From positions 188,001 to 252,000 of the forward strand of contig NZ_FMAY01000002.1 of assembly GCF_900094925.1 (NCBI RefSeq): a stretch of DNA of 64,000 nt. The letters run 5' to 3'. The notes below the pieces were generated by a model. It was not told the origin of the DNA. It did no database searches and saw only the letters and a program-made list of their open reading frames with translations. The stretch is from Kosakonia oryzendophytica. GTDB taxonomy: Bacteria; Pseudomonadota; Gammaproteobacteria; Enterobacterales; Enterobacteriaceae. The translations under genes were made by a program, and so were the position numbers. Below, one piece after another: positions 51,181 to 60,244 of the stretch (position 1 is its first letter; each line of letters starts with the position of its first letter).

Positions 51181-51528
51181 ATGCGAATATTTGTCTACGG
51201 CAGTTTACGAAGCAAACAAGGCAACAGCCACTGGATGACCAATGCACAGTGGCTGGGGGATTTTTGCGTCGAAAATCATCAGCTGTTTAGTCTGGGGCAT
51301 TACCCGGGTGCGGTACCGGGCGAAGGAAGCGTACAGGGCGAAGTGTATCGCATCGATGCGGCAACGCTCGGTGAGCTGGATGCACTGCGCACCGCTGGCG
51401 GCGAATATAAACGCCAGTTGATCCAGACGCCGTATGGCAGCGCCTGGATGTATGTGTATCAACGTTCGGTTGAAGGCAAGACTTTTATCGAAAGTGGTAA
51501 CTGGCTCGACAGAGATAAGTACCAGTAA
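51181..51528 (+). CDS. ytfP: YtfP, gamma-glutamylcyclotransferase-like protein
   Basis: A 115-residue AIG2/GGCT-fold protein: the nucleotide-like loop VYGSLR at 4-9 and the candidate catalytic Glu in the VYRIDAATLGELDALR region. Its activity in E. coli is not established. It starts 2 bases after tamB and is followed by a terminator, so it is expressed with the Tam system although it looks cytosolic. Confidence 0.93.
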   Translation: MRIFVYGSLRSKQGNSHWMTNAQWLGDFCVENHQLFSLGHYPGAVPGEGSVQGEVYRIDAATLGELDALRTAGGEYKRQLIQTPYGSAWMYVYQRSVEGKTFIESGNWLDRDKYQ

Positions 51529-51544
51529 TCGTTGTTCTCAGAGA

Positions 51545-51571
51545 ACCGCGCCGCAGGGCGCGGTTTTTTTA
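51545..51571 (+). terminator. Intrinsic terminator of tamA-tamB-ytfP
   Basis: AACCGCGCC (51545-51553) pairs with GGCGCGGTT (51558-51566), followed by TTTTTTAT. Confidence 0.88.
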
Positions 51572-51645
51572 TGCCTGATTGCCCGCACCGATGTTCATCC
51601 GTAACGCTTTGGCTTCAAGACATCAGGCCATGCTGGGGCGAAAAA

Positions 51646-51678
51646 AAACCTCTGCACCGCATAAACGGTCAGAGGTTT
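51646..51678 (-). terminator. Intrinsic terminator of ppa
   Basis: AAACCTCTG (51646-51654) pairs with CAGAGGTTT (51670-51678); on the minus strand it is followed by a T-run of TTTTTTTTCG. Confidence 0.8.
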
Positions 51679-51693
51679 TTCAGAAAAAATGGA

Positions 51694-52224
51694 TTACTTC
51701 TTCGCAGCGCGTTCGAAAGAGGCAACGATTTCCGCTTTAGCGGCTTCGGCGTTGTCCCAACCGTCAACTTTCACCCATTTGCCTTTTTCGAGGTCTTTGT
51801 AGTGCTCGAAGAAGTGGGTGATCTGTGCTTTCAGCAGTTCCGGCAGGTCGTTCACATCTTTGATGTGATCGTACTCTTTGCTCAGTTTGGTATGCGGAAC
51901 GGCAACCAGTTTCGCATCTTCACCGGATTCGTCCGTCATTTTCAGCACGCCAACCGGGCGGCAACGAATCACAGAACCCGGCTGCAGCGGGTACGGGGTC
52001 GGAACCAGCACGTCTACCGGGTCACCATCCAGAGAGAGGGTGTGGTTGATGTAACCGTAGTTGCACGGGTAGAACATCGCGGTGGACATAAAGCGGTCAA
52101 CAAACAGCGCGCCGCTGTCTTTGTCCACTTCGTATTTGATCGGATCTGCGTTAGCCGGAATTTCGATAACGACGTAGATATCTTCTGGCAGATCTTTACC
52201 CGCCGGAACGTTCAGTAAGCTCAT
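51694..52224 (-). CDS. ppa: Inorganic pyrophosphatase
   Basis: A 176-residue family I enzyme that hydrolyses pyrophosphate and so drives biosynthetic reactions. The signature DGDPVDVLV contains the three metal-binding Asp residues 65, 67 and 70; upstream Glu20 and Lys-rich active-site residues are conserved. The ATG at 52224 gives the E. coli length; the longer frame to 52275 is not supported. Monocistronic, with a 3' terminator, divergent from ytfQ. Confidence 0.98.
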   Translation of the reverse strand: MSLLNVPAGKDLPEDIYVVIEIPANADPIKYEVDKDSGALFVDRFMSTAMFYPCNYGYINHTLSLDGDPVDVLVPTPYPLQPGSVIRCRPVGVLKMTDESGEDAKLVAVPHTKLSKEYDHIKDVNDLPELLKAQITHFFEHYKDLEKGKWVKVDGWDNAEAAKAEIVASFERAAKK

Positions 52225-52387
52225 GTTTGTTTCCTTTAAAATGTGTGGCAAACAAGTGCCGGGTATTATAGCCAACTGGTGGCGAATGTCTTCGCCTGTT
52301 TTAATTTCCTCACATTTTCTACACGGTTTTTAGCATCTTTTTGTGACCATTTTGTCCATAACTGTAGCAGCATACTGAATAATATTT

Positions 52388-52401
52388 TGTAAGCGATTAC
52401 A
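52388..52401. promoter_or_regulatory. GalR/GalS-type operator upstream of ytfQ
   Basis: TGTAAGCGATTACA is a near-perfect palindrome with the central CG typical of LacI/GalR-family operators (GalR: GTGKAANCGNTTNCAC). GalR is reported to act at ytfQ in E. coli. It lies about 225 bases before the start, so it may serve an upstream promoter or loop formation. Confidence 0.6.
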
Positions 52402-52534
52402 GTGAAATCTTCGCTACGTTTCAGGGCAGTAAATTTCTGCAATTTCAATGGATAATTGAGGTGCGTTAAAACGCCCCTTTTCGCGCGCCAGATCGCAACT
52501 GCCTCACAACAATTCATTCACTTTTCCGATTTGT

Positions 52535-52557
52535 GATGTAACGCATTTTGTTACATC
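52535..52557. promoter_or_regulatory. Inverted repeat GATGTAAC-N7-GTTACATC before ytfQ
   Basis: A perfect 8-base inverted repeat with 7-base spacer overlapping the -35 region of the candidate ytfQ promoter (-10 TATAGT at 52568-52573). The bound factor is unknown. Confidence 0.45.
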
Positions 52558-52624
52558 TCCGATTGTCTATAGTTTTCCCCGCAGGTGAAGTTGTAGCCAA
52601 CAATAACCCTACGAGGATGCTCTT

Positions 52625-53581
52625 ATGTGGAAGCGCTTACTTCTTGTCACAGCAGTTTCGGCAGCCATGTCGTCTATGGCGATGGCCGCCCCGTTAACCG
52701 TAGGATTTTCGCAGGTTGGATCCGAATCCGGCTGGCGAGCCGCTGAAACCAACGTTGCGAAAAGCGAAGCCAGCAAGCGCGGCATTACGCTGAAAATCGC
52801 TGACGGTCAGCAAAAACAGGAAAACCAGATCAAAGCGGTGCGTTCGTTCATCGCTCAGGGCGTGGATGCCATCTTTATCGCTCCGGTGGTGGCAACGGGC
52901 TGGGAACCGGTATTGAAAGAGGCGAAAGACGCACAGATTCCGGTTTTCCTTCTCGATCGCTCCATTGATGTGAAAGACAAATCGCTCTATATGACCACCG
53001 TCACCGCTGACAACGTGCTGGAAGGCAAGCTGATTGGCGACTGGCTGGTGAAAACCGTGGCCGGTAAACCTTGTAACGTCGTTGAACTGCAAGGCACCGT
53101 CGGCGCAAGCGTCGCGATCGATCGTAAGAAAGGTTTTGCGGAAGCCATCTCCAAAGCCTCTAACATCAAAATCATTCGCTCTCAGTCCGGTGACTTTACC
53201 CGCAGTAAAGGTAAAGAGGTGATGGAGAGCTTTATCAAGGCGGAAAACAACGGCAAAAACATCTGTATGGTTTACGCCCACAACGATGACATGGTGATCG
53301 GTGCGATTCAGGCGATTAAAGAAGCGGGCCTGAAACCGGGCAAAGACATTCTTACCGGTTCTATCGATGGTGTACCGGACATCTACAAAGCGATGATCGA
53401 TGGTGAAGCCAACGCCAGCGTAGAGTTGACGCCGAACATGGCAGGCCCGGCATTCGATGCGCTGGAAAAATTCAAAAAAGATGGCACCCAGCCGCCGAAG
53501 CTGACCATTACCAAATCGACGCTCTATCTGCCAGACACGGCAAAAGAAGAGTTAGAGAAAAAGAAAAACATGGGTTACTAA
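52625..53581 (+). CDS. ytfQ: Galactofuranose-binding periplasmic protein YtfQ
   Basis: A 318-residue type-1 periplasmic binding protein of the ribose/galactose family. Signal peptide 1-21 (SSMAMAA), mature start PLTVGFSQVGSES, and the hinge/ligand segments DGVPDIYKAMIDGEANASVEL-type region. E. coli YtfQ binds galactofuranose. First gene of ytfQRT-yjfF; a GalR-like operator lies upstream. Confidence 0.95.
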   Translation: MWKRLLLVTAVSAAMSSMAMAAPLTVGFSQVGSESGWRAAETNVAKSEASKRGITLKIADGQQKQENQIKAVRSFIAQGVDAIFIAPVVATGWEPVLKEAKDAQIPVFLLDRSIDVKDKSLYMTTVTADNVLEGKLIGDWLVKTVAGKPCNVVELQGTVGASVAIDRKKGFAEAISKASNIKIIRSQSGDFTRSKGKEVMESFIKAENNGKNICMVYAHNDDMVIGAIQAIKEAGLKPGKDILTGSIDGVPDIYKAMIDGEANASVELTPNMAGPAFDALEKFKKDGTQPPKLTITKSTLYLPDTAKEELEKKKNMGY

Positions 53582-53611
53582 CCCGCTCTCCACCGAGGAG
53601 AGTTCTGATAA

Positions 53612-53634
53612 CCCTCTCCCCGCCGGGGAGAGGG
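53612..53634 (+). repeat. Palindromic intergenic repeat between ytfQ and ytfR
   Basis: CCCTCTCCCC (53612-53621) and GGGGAGAGGG (53625-53634) form a perfect 10-bp stem with loop GCC. A preceding CTCTCC/GGAGAG stem (53586-53602) adds a second hairpin. Such hairpins between a binding-protein gene and its transporter genes typically stabilise the 5' mRNA and raise binding-protein levels. Confidence 0.65.
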
Positions 53635-53691
53635 CAGGATGAGGGGAAAACCCTGTGATCGTCCGGGAAATACCGTGAAGTGGAGAGGACC

Positions 53692-55194
53692 ATGACCGAC
53701 GAAGCACACCAGGAGATTTTGCGAACCGAGGGTTTAAGTAAATTCTTTCCCGGCGTAAAAGCGCTTGATAACGTCGATTTTAGCCTGCGTCGCGGCGAAA
53801 TCATGGCCTTACTCGGGGAGAACGGCGCGGGGAAATCCACGCTGATTAAGGCCCTGACCGGGGTCTACCACGCTGATAAAGGCACTATCTGGCTGGAAGG
53901 CCAGGAAATCCGCCCGAAAAATACCGCCCACGCTCAGCAACTGGGTATCGGGACGGTTTACCAGGAAGTCAATCTGCTGCCCAATATGTCGGTGGCGGAT
54001 AATCTGTTTATTGGCCGCGAACCGCGGCGTTTTGGTTTGCTATGTCGCAAAGAGATGGAAACACGCGCCACTGCGTTGATGGAATCCTACGGTTTCTCGC
54101 TGGATGTGCGCGAGCCGCTCAACCGCTACTCCGTGGCGATGCAGCAGATTGTGGCAATCTGCCGTGCAATCGATCTGTCGGCGAAAGTGTTGATCCTCGA
54201 CGAACCCACCGCCAGTCTCGACACGCAGGAAGTGGAAATGCTGTTTACCCTGATGCGCCAGCTCAGCGCTCAGGGCGTCAGCCTGATTTTTGTTACGCAC
54301 TTTCTCGACCAGGTCTACGAAGTCAGCGACCGCATTACCGTACTGCGCAACGGTGGTTTTGTTGGTTGCCGTCCTACCAGTGAACTGCCGCAAATCGAGC
54401 TGGTGAAAATGATGCTGGGGCGTGAACTGGACAGCAACGCGCTGCAACGCGCCGGCCGCACGCTTCTGAGCGAAAAACCGGTAGCGGCGTTTGAGGGCTT
54501 TGGTAAGAAAGGTGTCATTTCCCCCTTTAATCTTGAGGTGCGCCCAGGCGAAATTGTCGGTCTGGCCGGGTTACTCGGCTCCGGGCGTACCGAAACCGCC
54601 GAGGTCATCTTCGGCATCAAACCAGCCGACAGCGGGAGCGCCACCATCAAAGGCAAACCGCAAACGCTGCGCTCACCGCATCAGGCGTCGTGCCTGGGCA
54701 TTGGTTTTTGCCCGGAAGATCGTAAAACGGACGGCATTATCGCCGCCGCATCGGTCCGGGAAAATATTGTGCTGGCGCTACAGGCGCAGCGCGGCTGGTT
54801 GCGTCCCATTGCCCGTAAAGAGCAGAACGCCATCGCCGAACGTTTTATTCGCCAGCTTGGCATTCGTACCCCCAGCGCCGAGCAGCCTATTGAGTTCCTC
54901 TCCGGGGGAAATCAGCAAAAAGTGTTGCTCTCACGCTGGCTGCTGACCCGACCGCAATTCCTGATCCTTGATGAGCCGACGCGCGGCATTGATGTTGGCG
55001 CTCACGCCGAGATCATTCGCCTGATCGAAACCCTGTGCGCCGATGGTCTGGCGCTGCTGGTGATATCGTCAGAACTGGAAGAGCTGGTGGGCTATGCGGA
55101 TCGGGTGATTATCATGCGCGATCGCAAACAGGTGGCGGAGATCCCGCTCGCTGAACTGTCGGTCCCGGCGATCATGAATGCCATTGCGGCATAA
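53692..55194 (+). CDS. ytfR: Galactofuranose ABC importer, dual ATPase YtfR
   Basis: A 500-residue fused ATPase with two ABC domains. The first has Walker A GENGAGKST (about 40-48) but a degenerate signature SVAMQQ; the second has a degenerate P-loop GLLGSGRTE yet an intact signature LSGGNQQK and Walker B LILDEPTRGID. This split of active-site halves is normal for sugar importers such as RbsA and MglA. The ATG at 53692 (GAGAGG upstream) gives the family length, not the earlier GTG at 53680. Confidence 0.96.
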   Translation: MTDEAHQEILRTEGLSKFFPGVKALDNVDFSLRRGEIMALLGENGAGKSTLIKALTGVYHADKGTIWLEGQEIRPKNTAHAQQLGIGTVYQEVNLLPNMSVADNLFIGREPRRFGLLCRKEMETRATALMESYGFSLDVREPLNRYSVAMQQIVAICRAIDLSAKVLILDEPTASLDTQEVEMLFTLMRQLSAQGVSLIFVTHFLDQVYEVSDRITVLRNGGFVGCRPTSELPQIELVKMMLGRELDSNALQRAGRTLLSEKPVAAFEGFGKKGVISPFNLEVRPGEIVGLAGLLGSGRTETAEVIFGIKPADSGSATIKGKPQTLRSPHQASCLGIGFCPEDRKTDGIIAAASVRENIVLALQAQRGWLRPIARKEQNAIAERFIRQLGIRTPSAEQPIEFLSGGNQQKVLLSRWLLTRPQFLILDEPTRGIDVGAHAEIIRLIETLCADGLALLVISSELEELVGYADRVIIMRDRKQVAEIPLAELSVPAIMNAIAA

Positions 55195-55204
55195 GGAGTA
55201 GAGT

Positions 55205-56230
55205 GTGATGCCTCAATCTCTTAGGCAAACCGGGGCGCCCAGGCGGCGTGTTAACTGGCCAACCGGCACGCCGCAACTGATAGCCCTGCTGCTGGTGCTG
55301 TTGGTGGACAGCCTCGTCGCGCCCCATTTCTACCAGGTGGTACTGCAAGATGGTCGCCTGTTTGGTAGCCCTATTGATATTCTTAACCGCGCCGCGCCGG
55401 TCGCACTGCTGGCGATCGGCATGACACTGGTCATCGCGACGGGCGGGATTGACCTGTCCGTAGGCGCGGTGATGGCCATTGCAGGCGCAACAGCCGCGTC
55501 AATGACCGTCTCCGGACACAGCCTGCCAGTGGTGTTACTGGCCGCGCTGGGAACCGGCGTCCTGGCCGGTTTGTGGAACGGTATACTGGTGGCGGTGCTG
55601 AAAATTCAGCCTTTTGTCGCCACGCTAATCCTGATGGTCGCGGGACGTGGTGTGGCACAGTTGATTACCTCCGGACAAATCGTCACGTTTAACGCCCCGT
55701 CACTGGCCTGGCTCGGCAGTGGTTCCCTGCTGCTGTTTCCGACGCCGGTCATTATCGCGCTGGTCACGCTGTTGTTGTTCTGGTTGTTCACCCGCAAAAC
55801 CGCGCTCGGTATGTTTATCGAAGCGGTGGGGATTAACATTCGCGCGGCGAAAAACGCCGGGGTGAATACCCGCACGGTAGTGATGCTGACCTATGTGCTG
55901 AGCGGTGTATGTGCGGCGATAGCCGGGGTGATTGTCACGGCGGACATTCGCGGTGCTGACGCCAACAACGCCGGGTTGTGGCTGGAACTGGATGCGATCC
56001 TCGCGGTGGTGATTGGCGGGGGATCATTAATGGGCGGGCGTTTTAACCTTGTGCTGTCGGTAGTCGGCGCATTGATTATTCAGGGGATGAATACCGGGAT
56101 TCTGCTCTCCGGTTTCCAGCCAGAACTCAACCAGGTGGTGAAAGCGGTCGTGGTGATGTGCGTGTTGATTGTGCAGTCGCCGCGCTTTATCGCGATGATT
56201 AAAGGAGTGCGCGGTCATGATAAAACGTAA
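55205..56230 (+). CDS. ytfT: Galactofuranose ABC importer permease YtfT
   Basis: A 341-residue RbsC-family inner-membrane permease with about ten hydrophobic segments and the signature GMTLVIATGGIDLSVGAVMA near residue 80. Starts GTG at 55205 or ATG at 55208, both within reach of AAGGAG (55193-55198). It overlaps yjfF by 14 bases, so the two permeases are probably made stoichiometrically and pair as a heterodimer. Confidence 0.95.
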   Translation: MMPQSLRQTGAPRRRVNWPTGTPQLIALLLVLLVDSLVAPHFYQVVLQDGRLFGSPIDILNRAAPVALLAIGMTLVIATGGIDLSVGAVMAIAGATAASMTVSGHSLPVVLLAALGTGVLAGLWNGILVAVLKIQPFVATLILMVAGRGVAQLITSGQIVTFNAPSLAWLGSGSLLLFPTPVIIALVTLLLFWLFTRKTALGMFIEAVGINIRAAKNAGVNTRTVVMLTYVLSGVCAAIAGVIVTADIRGADANNAGLWLELDAILAVVIGGGSLMGGRFNLVLSVVGALIIQGMNTGILLSGFQPELNQVVKAVVVMCVLIVQSPRFIAMIKGVRGHDKT

Positions 56231-57215
56231 CTTACCGCTGATGATCACGTTGGGCGTCTTCGTGCTCGGCTATCTCTACTGTCTGACGCAGTTTCCGGGG
56301 TTCGCCTCCACGCGTGTGATTTGCAACATACTGACAGATAACGCCTTTCTCGGCATTATCGCCGTGGGCATGACGTTTGTGATCCTCTCCGGCGGTATCG
56401 ATTTGTCCGTCGGGTCGGTCATCGCCTTCACCGGCGTATTTCTGGCGAAAGCCATTGGCGACTGGGGCATCTCGCCGCTGATGGCTTTTCCGCTCATTTT
56501 GATTCTGGGCTGTGCGTTTGGCGCTTTTATGGGGTTGCTGATTGATGCGCTAAAAATTCCTGCTTTTATCATCACCCTTGCCGGGATGTTTTTCCTGCGC
56601 GGGGTCAGTTACCTGCTGTCGGAAGAGTCGATTCCTATCAACCACCCGGTTTACGACACGCTCTCAAGCCTGGCCTGGAGAATTCCCGGCGGCGGCCGAC
56701 TGAGTGCCATGGGATTGTTGATGCTTGGCGTGGTAGTGATCGGCATTTTCGTCGCTCACCGTACCCGCTTCGGTAACCAGGTTTACGCCATTGGCGGCAA
56801 TGCCACTTCGGCGAACCTGATGGGCATCTCCACCCGCAGCACCACCATTCGCATTTATATGCTCTCCACCGGTCTGGCAACACTGGCGGGCATTGTCTTC
56901 TCCATCTATACCCAGGCGGGCTACGCGCTGGCGGGCGTCGGCGTTGAGCTGGACGCCATTGCGTCGGTGGTGATTGGCGGCACGCTATTAAGCGGCGGTG
57001 TGGGGACGGTGCTGGGAACGTTGTTTGGTGTGGCGATTCAGGGGCTGATTCAAACCTATATCAACTTTGACGGCACGCTCAGCTCGTGGTGGACAAAAAT
57101 TGCCATTGGCATTCTGTTGTTTATTTTTATCGCGTTGCAACGTGGACTTACCGTGCTGTGGGAGAACCGACAGAGCTCTCCTGTTACACGAGTTAGCACA
57201 AACGCTACAAAATAA
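56217..57215 (+). CDS. yjfF: Galactofuranose ABC importer permease YjfF
   Basis: A 332-residue RbsC-family permease with about ten membrane segments and the signature VGMTFVILSGGIDLSVGSVI (about 47-66). Partner of YtfT. The ATG at 56217 lies inside ytfT, preceded by AAAGGAG. Last gene of ytfQRT-yjfF; no clear terminator hairpin was seen before the chemoreceptor promoter at 57243. Confidence 0.95.
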   Translation: MIKRNLPLMITLGVFVLGYLYCLTQFPGFASTRVICNILTDNAFLGIIAVGMTFVILSGGIDLSVGSVIAFTGVFLAKAIGDWGISPLMAFPLILILGCAFGAFMGLLIDALKIPAFIITLAGMFFLRGVSYLLSEESIPINHPVYDTLSSLAWRIPGGGRLSAMGLLMLGVVVIGIFVAHRTRFGNQVYAIGGNATSANLMGISTRSTTIRIYMLSTGLATLAGIVFSIYTQAGYALAGVGVELDAIASVVIGGTLLSGGVGTVLGTLFGVAIQGLIQTYINFDGTLSSWWTKIAIGILLFIFIALQRGLTVLWENRQSSPVTRVSTNATK

Positions 57216-57242
57216 TAACACACTGAAATCTTTATTTTTTCC

Positions 57243-57269
57243 TAAAGTAATTCCGTTAGCAGTCGATAA
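57243..57269 (+). promoter_or_regulatory. Sigma-28 (FliA) promoter of chemoreceptor gene
   Basis: TAAAGTAA, 11 bases, then GTCGATAA, against the consensus TAAAGTTT-N11-GCCGATAA: 6 of 8 and 7 of 8 matches with exact spacing, 57 bases before the ATG. Confidence 0.85.
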
Positions 57270-57325
57270 CTGACGAATGGGCTTAATTTACGCCAAAAAG
57301 TATCACTGCTACCGGAATTCACATC

Positions 57326-58891
57326 ATGCTTAAAACGCTTTCGATCCGTACTGGTTTACTTTCGTTGTTGGCTGTTATGACTCTCCTCCTGCTGCTGGTG
57401 AGCGGCATTGGAGTGTATGCACTGAATAAAAGTTCCTCATCGCTGGAGCGTATCAGTCTGTTGCAGGGCGAGAAGATGGCGCGCCTGAGCGAAGGCTATA
57501 CCCAGATCTTGCGCGCCCGTAATGAAGCAGGCCAGGCCGTGCGTATGATGGAAGTCGGCTTGCTGGATGACGCGGCAAAATCGGTCAAGATGATTAACGC
57601 CGAAATCACCGAAGGCGAAAAATCCCTCACCAGTGTGATCAACGCAGGCGTCGAGGATGAAAAAGGCGCAGCGCTGTTGGCGCAGGTAGCGAAAAGCTAC
57701 GGCGACTACGTCAGTCAGGGTATTACGCCGATGCAGGATGCGCTGAACAAACAGAGCGCCGACACCTATTATGAGCTGCTGGAAAGCAAGCTGATCCCTA
57801 TCTCCCGTCAGTTCGACACGGATATGCAGGCTTTCCAGGTCTGGGGCGAAGCGCGCGGCAAAGCGGAAGTGACCGCCGTTCAGAGCAGCAAAAACGTGGT
57901 TATGATGCTGATTATGGTCGTGGCGCTGTTGGTAGCGGGCATTATCGTGCTGGCCTGGTTGGCGCTGCGTCATATGCTGCTCAAACCCCTGGAAACCTCT
58001 ATACAGCAGCTTGAGCATGTGGCCGCTGGTGATTTGACGTCGACGACCACCGGGGCTGCCAGCGTCGAGTTCAACCGGCTTAATGCCGCAATTGAAGAGA
58101 TGCGCCAGTCACTGGTCGATTCGGTGACGCGAGTGCGCGACGCCAGTTCGCAAATTGATACCGGCAGTCGTGAACTGGCCGCTGGCAACGTCGATCTCTC
58201 CCAGCGAACCGAGTCCACCGCGACATCGCTGGAGCAGACCGCCGCCAGCATGGAGCAAATCACCGCCACGGTGAAACTGAATGCCGACAACGCGGAGCAG
58301 GCGCATAAACTGGCACAGACCGTCTCCGATACCGCCGATCGCGGCAGCGAAATGGTTTGCTATGTTATTGAAAAAATGCGTGACATTTCCGGAAGCTCCG
58401 ATCGTATCGCCGATATTCTTAGCGTTATCGACGCCATCGCTTTCCAGACCAATATTCTTGCGCTGAACGCCGCTGTTGAAGCTGCTCGTGCCGGGGAGCA
58501 AGGCCGCGGTTTCGCCGTGGTCGCGGGTGAAGTGCGTAACCTTGCCAGCCGCAGCGCCGAATCGGCGAAGGAGATCCGCGCGCTGATCAGCAGTTCGCAG
58601 GCGCACGTGTCTGAAGGCAGCGATCTGGCGATGCAGGCTGGCGAAACAATGGACGAAATCGCAGAAGAAGTGTTGCGAATGACCAAACTGATGCGCGAAA
58701 TCGCTAATGCATCGCAGGAACAGAGCCGCGGTATTGAGCAGGTCAATATTGCCGTCAGCCAGATGGATGAAACGGCACAACAAAATGCGGCGTTAGTACA
58801 ACAATCTTCTGCAGCCACGCGTTCGCTGGAAGAACAATCACGTGAATTGTTGCAGGCGATGGCGTCGTTCCGCCTGCAACCTCAGGGATAG
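57326..58891 (+). CDS. Methyl-accepting chemotaxis protein without NWETF tether
   Basis: A 521-residue receptor: TM1 at about 11-32, a helical periplasmic domain (TarH-like, about 35-190) with [20 protein letters not shown] (conserved region), TM2 at about 192-214, HAMP and the signalling hairpin with [20 protein letters not shown] near 375. It ends FRLQPQG, lacking the NWETF pentapeptide, so it likely depends on other receptors for adaptation. It directly follows the galactofuranose importer, but whether it senses the sugar or YtfQ is unknown. E. coli has no receptor here. Confidence 0.93.
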   Translation: MLKTLSIRTGLLSLLAVMTLLLLLVSGIGVYALNKSSSSLERISLLQGEKMARLSEGYTQILRARNEAGQAVRMMEVGLLDDAAKSVKMINAEITEGEKSLTSVINAGVEDEKGAALLAQVAKSYGDYVSQGITPMQDALNKQSADTYYELLESKLIPISRQFDTDMQAFQVWGEARGKAEVTAVQSSKNVVMMLIMVVALLVAGIIVLAWLALRHMLLKPLETSIQQLEHVAAGDLTSTTTGAASVEFNRLNAAIEEMRQSLVDSVTRVRDASSQIDTGSRELAAGNVDLSQRTESTATSLEQTAASMEQITATVKLNADNAEQAHKLAQTVSDTADRGSEMVCYVIEKMRDISGSSDRIADILSVIDAIAFQTNILALNAAVEAARAGEQGRGFAVVAGEVRNLASRSAESAKEIRALISSSQAHVSEGSDLAMQAGETMDEIAEEVLRMTKLMREIANASQEQSRGIEQVNIAVSQMDETAQQNAALVQQSSAATRSLEEQSRELLQAMASFRLQPQG

Positions 58892-58924
58892 ATCAGCAAA
58901 GAAAAACGCACATTTGTGCACTAA

Positions 58925-58953
58925 AAAAAACGCCACATAACGTGGCGTTTTCT
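58925..58953. terminator. Bidirectional terminator between the chemoreceptor and fbp
   Basis: AACGCCAC (58929-58936) pairs with GTGGCGTT (58942-58949), loop ATAAC. A-run before and T-run after suit both convergent genes. Confidence 0.85.
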
Positions 58954-58966
58954 CTTCTTTCCGGCC

Positions 58967-59965
58967 TTACGCGTCCGGGAACTCACGCATATAGCGTTCA
59001 ACATCGTCCACCATATGCTCATTGCCGACGAAGAACGGACGGCGCTGGTGCAGGCTTTCCGGCTGAATGTCCAGAATACGCACTTTACCGTCGCTGGCTT
59101 TACCGCCTGCCTGCTCGGCGAGGAAGGCCATCGGGTTGCATTCGTACAGCAGACGCAGTTTCCCTTCCGGGTGGCTGGCGGTGCTTGGGTAGAGGTAAAT
59201 CCCACCCTTCAGCAAGTTACGGTGGAAATCTGCCACCAGAGAACCGATATAGCGCGTGGTATAAGGGCGGTTTGTCGCCTTATCTTCTTCCTGACAGAAC
59301 TTCAGGTATTTTTTCACGCCCAGCGGGAATTTGATGTAGTTGCCTTCGTTGATGGAGTACGTGTTGCCACGCTCCGGGAAGCGCATACGTTCCTGACACA
59401 GGCAGAAGACGCCCAGTGACGGATCGTATGTGAAAGCGTGAACGCCGCAGCCCGTGGTGTAAACCAGCATGGTTGAAGAACCATACACCACGTAACCGGC
59501 GGCAACCTGTTTGTTGCCCGGCTGCAGGAAGTCTTCCATGGTGACCGGCGTGCCTACCGGCGTAATACGGCGGTAGATAGAGAAAATGGTCCCGACAGAG
59601 ACGTTAACGTCGATGTTGGAAGAGCCATCCAGAGGATCCATCAGCACCACGTATTTGGCGTGCTCGCAACCTTCGAAAACGACAATTTCGTCTTCTTCTT
59701 CAGAGGCGATGCCTGCCACGATATCGCGGGCGCGGAGTGCAGCTTTCAGTTTTTCATTGGCGAACAGGTCGAGTTTTTGTTGCTCCTCACCCTGTACGTT
59801 TTCAGCACCGCTGGCACCCAGGATATCGACCAGACCGGCCTTATTGATATCGCGATGAATGATCTTGGCGCCCAGTTTTATTGCCGACAGCAAAGCAGTC
59901 AGTTCACCCGTTGCATGCGAGAACTCATGCTGCTTTTCGACAATAAATTCACCTAACGTTTTCAT
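58967..59965 (-). CDS. fbp: Fructose-1,6-bisphosphatase class 1
   Basis: A 332-residue gluconeogenic enzyme releasing phosphate from fructose 1,6-bisphosphate. Metal-site motif [13 protein letters not shown] (Asp-Pro-Leu-Asp-Gly-Ser) and the substrate loop [22 protein letters not shown]-type segment are present. Length equals the AMP-inhibited E. coli Fbp. Monocistronic, divergent from mpl. Confidence 0.98.
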   Translation of the reverse strand: MKTLGEFIVEKQHEFSHATGELTALLSAIKLGAKIIHRDINKAGLVDILGASGAENVQGEEQQKLDLFANEKLKAALRARDIVAGIASEEEDEIVVFEGCEHAKYVVLMDPLDGSSNIDVNVSVGTIFSIYRRITPVGTPVTMEDFLQPGNKQVAAGYVVYGSSTMLVYTTGCGVHAFTYDPSLGVFCLCQERMRFPERGNTYSINEGNYIKFPLGVKKYLKFCQEEDKATNRPYTTRYIGSLVADFHRNLLKGGIYLYPSTASHPEGKLRLLYECNPMAFLAEQAGGKASDGKVRILDIQPESLHQRRPFFVGNEHMVDDVERYMREFPDA

Positions 59966-60244
59966 AACACTTTCCCTGCATTTTTAATATGGAGTAAAGC
60001 GATTGTAGCCTGTGGTTTTCAGGTTGCCTGGCACAGCAAGTTCCGGATATTAAACAGCTCGCACCGTAACAGCCAGAGCTTTCGCAAACGAAAACGCAGG
60101 ATACGTACAACTATACTAACAAAGATTAAAAACTTCGCGCACAGGTGAATCGCGCCAGCTCTATACGGATTATCCTGAAATGCATTTCTCTGACGTTAAA
60201 CATATGAGTAAAATGTGCGCCAGTTTAAGAAAGGATAACGACGT

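Larger units (their letters stand above)
52225..52624. promoter_or_regulatory. Divergent ppa/ytfQ intergenic region (400 bases)
   Basis: A/T-rich spacer with the ppa promoter side on the left and the ytfQ control region on the right. It holds a GalR-like palindrome (52388-52401), an 8-base inverted repeat (52535-52557) and a TATAGT -10 candidate (52568-52573) 52 bases before ytfQ. An 83-codon frame on the minus strand (52266-52517) has no family features and is not called. Confidence 0.6.

Noticed and set aside
52266-52517. 83-codon frame upstream of ppa
   Set aside because: Overlaps the promoter region and the GalR-like site; no ribosome binding site or recognisable family.
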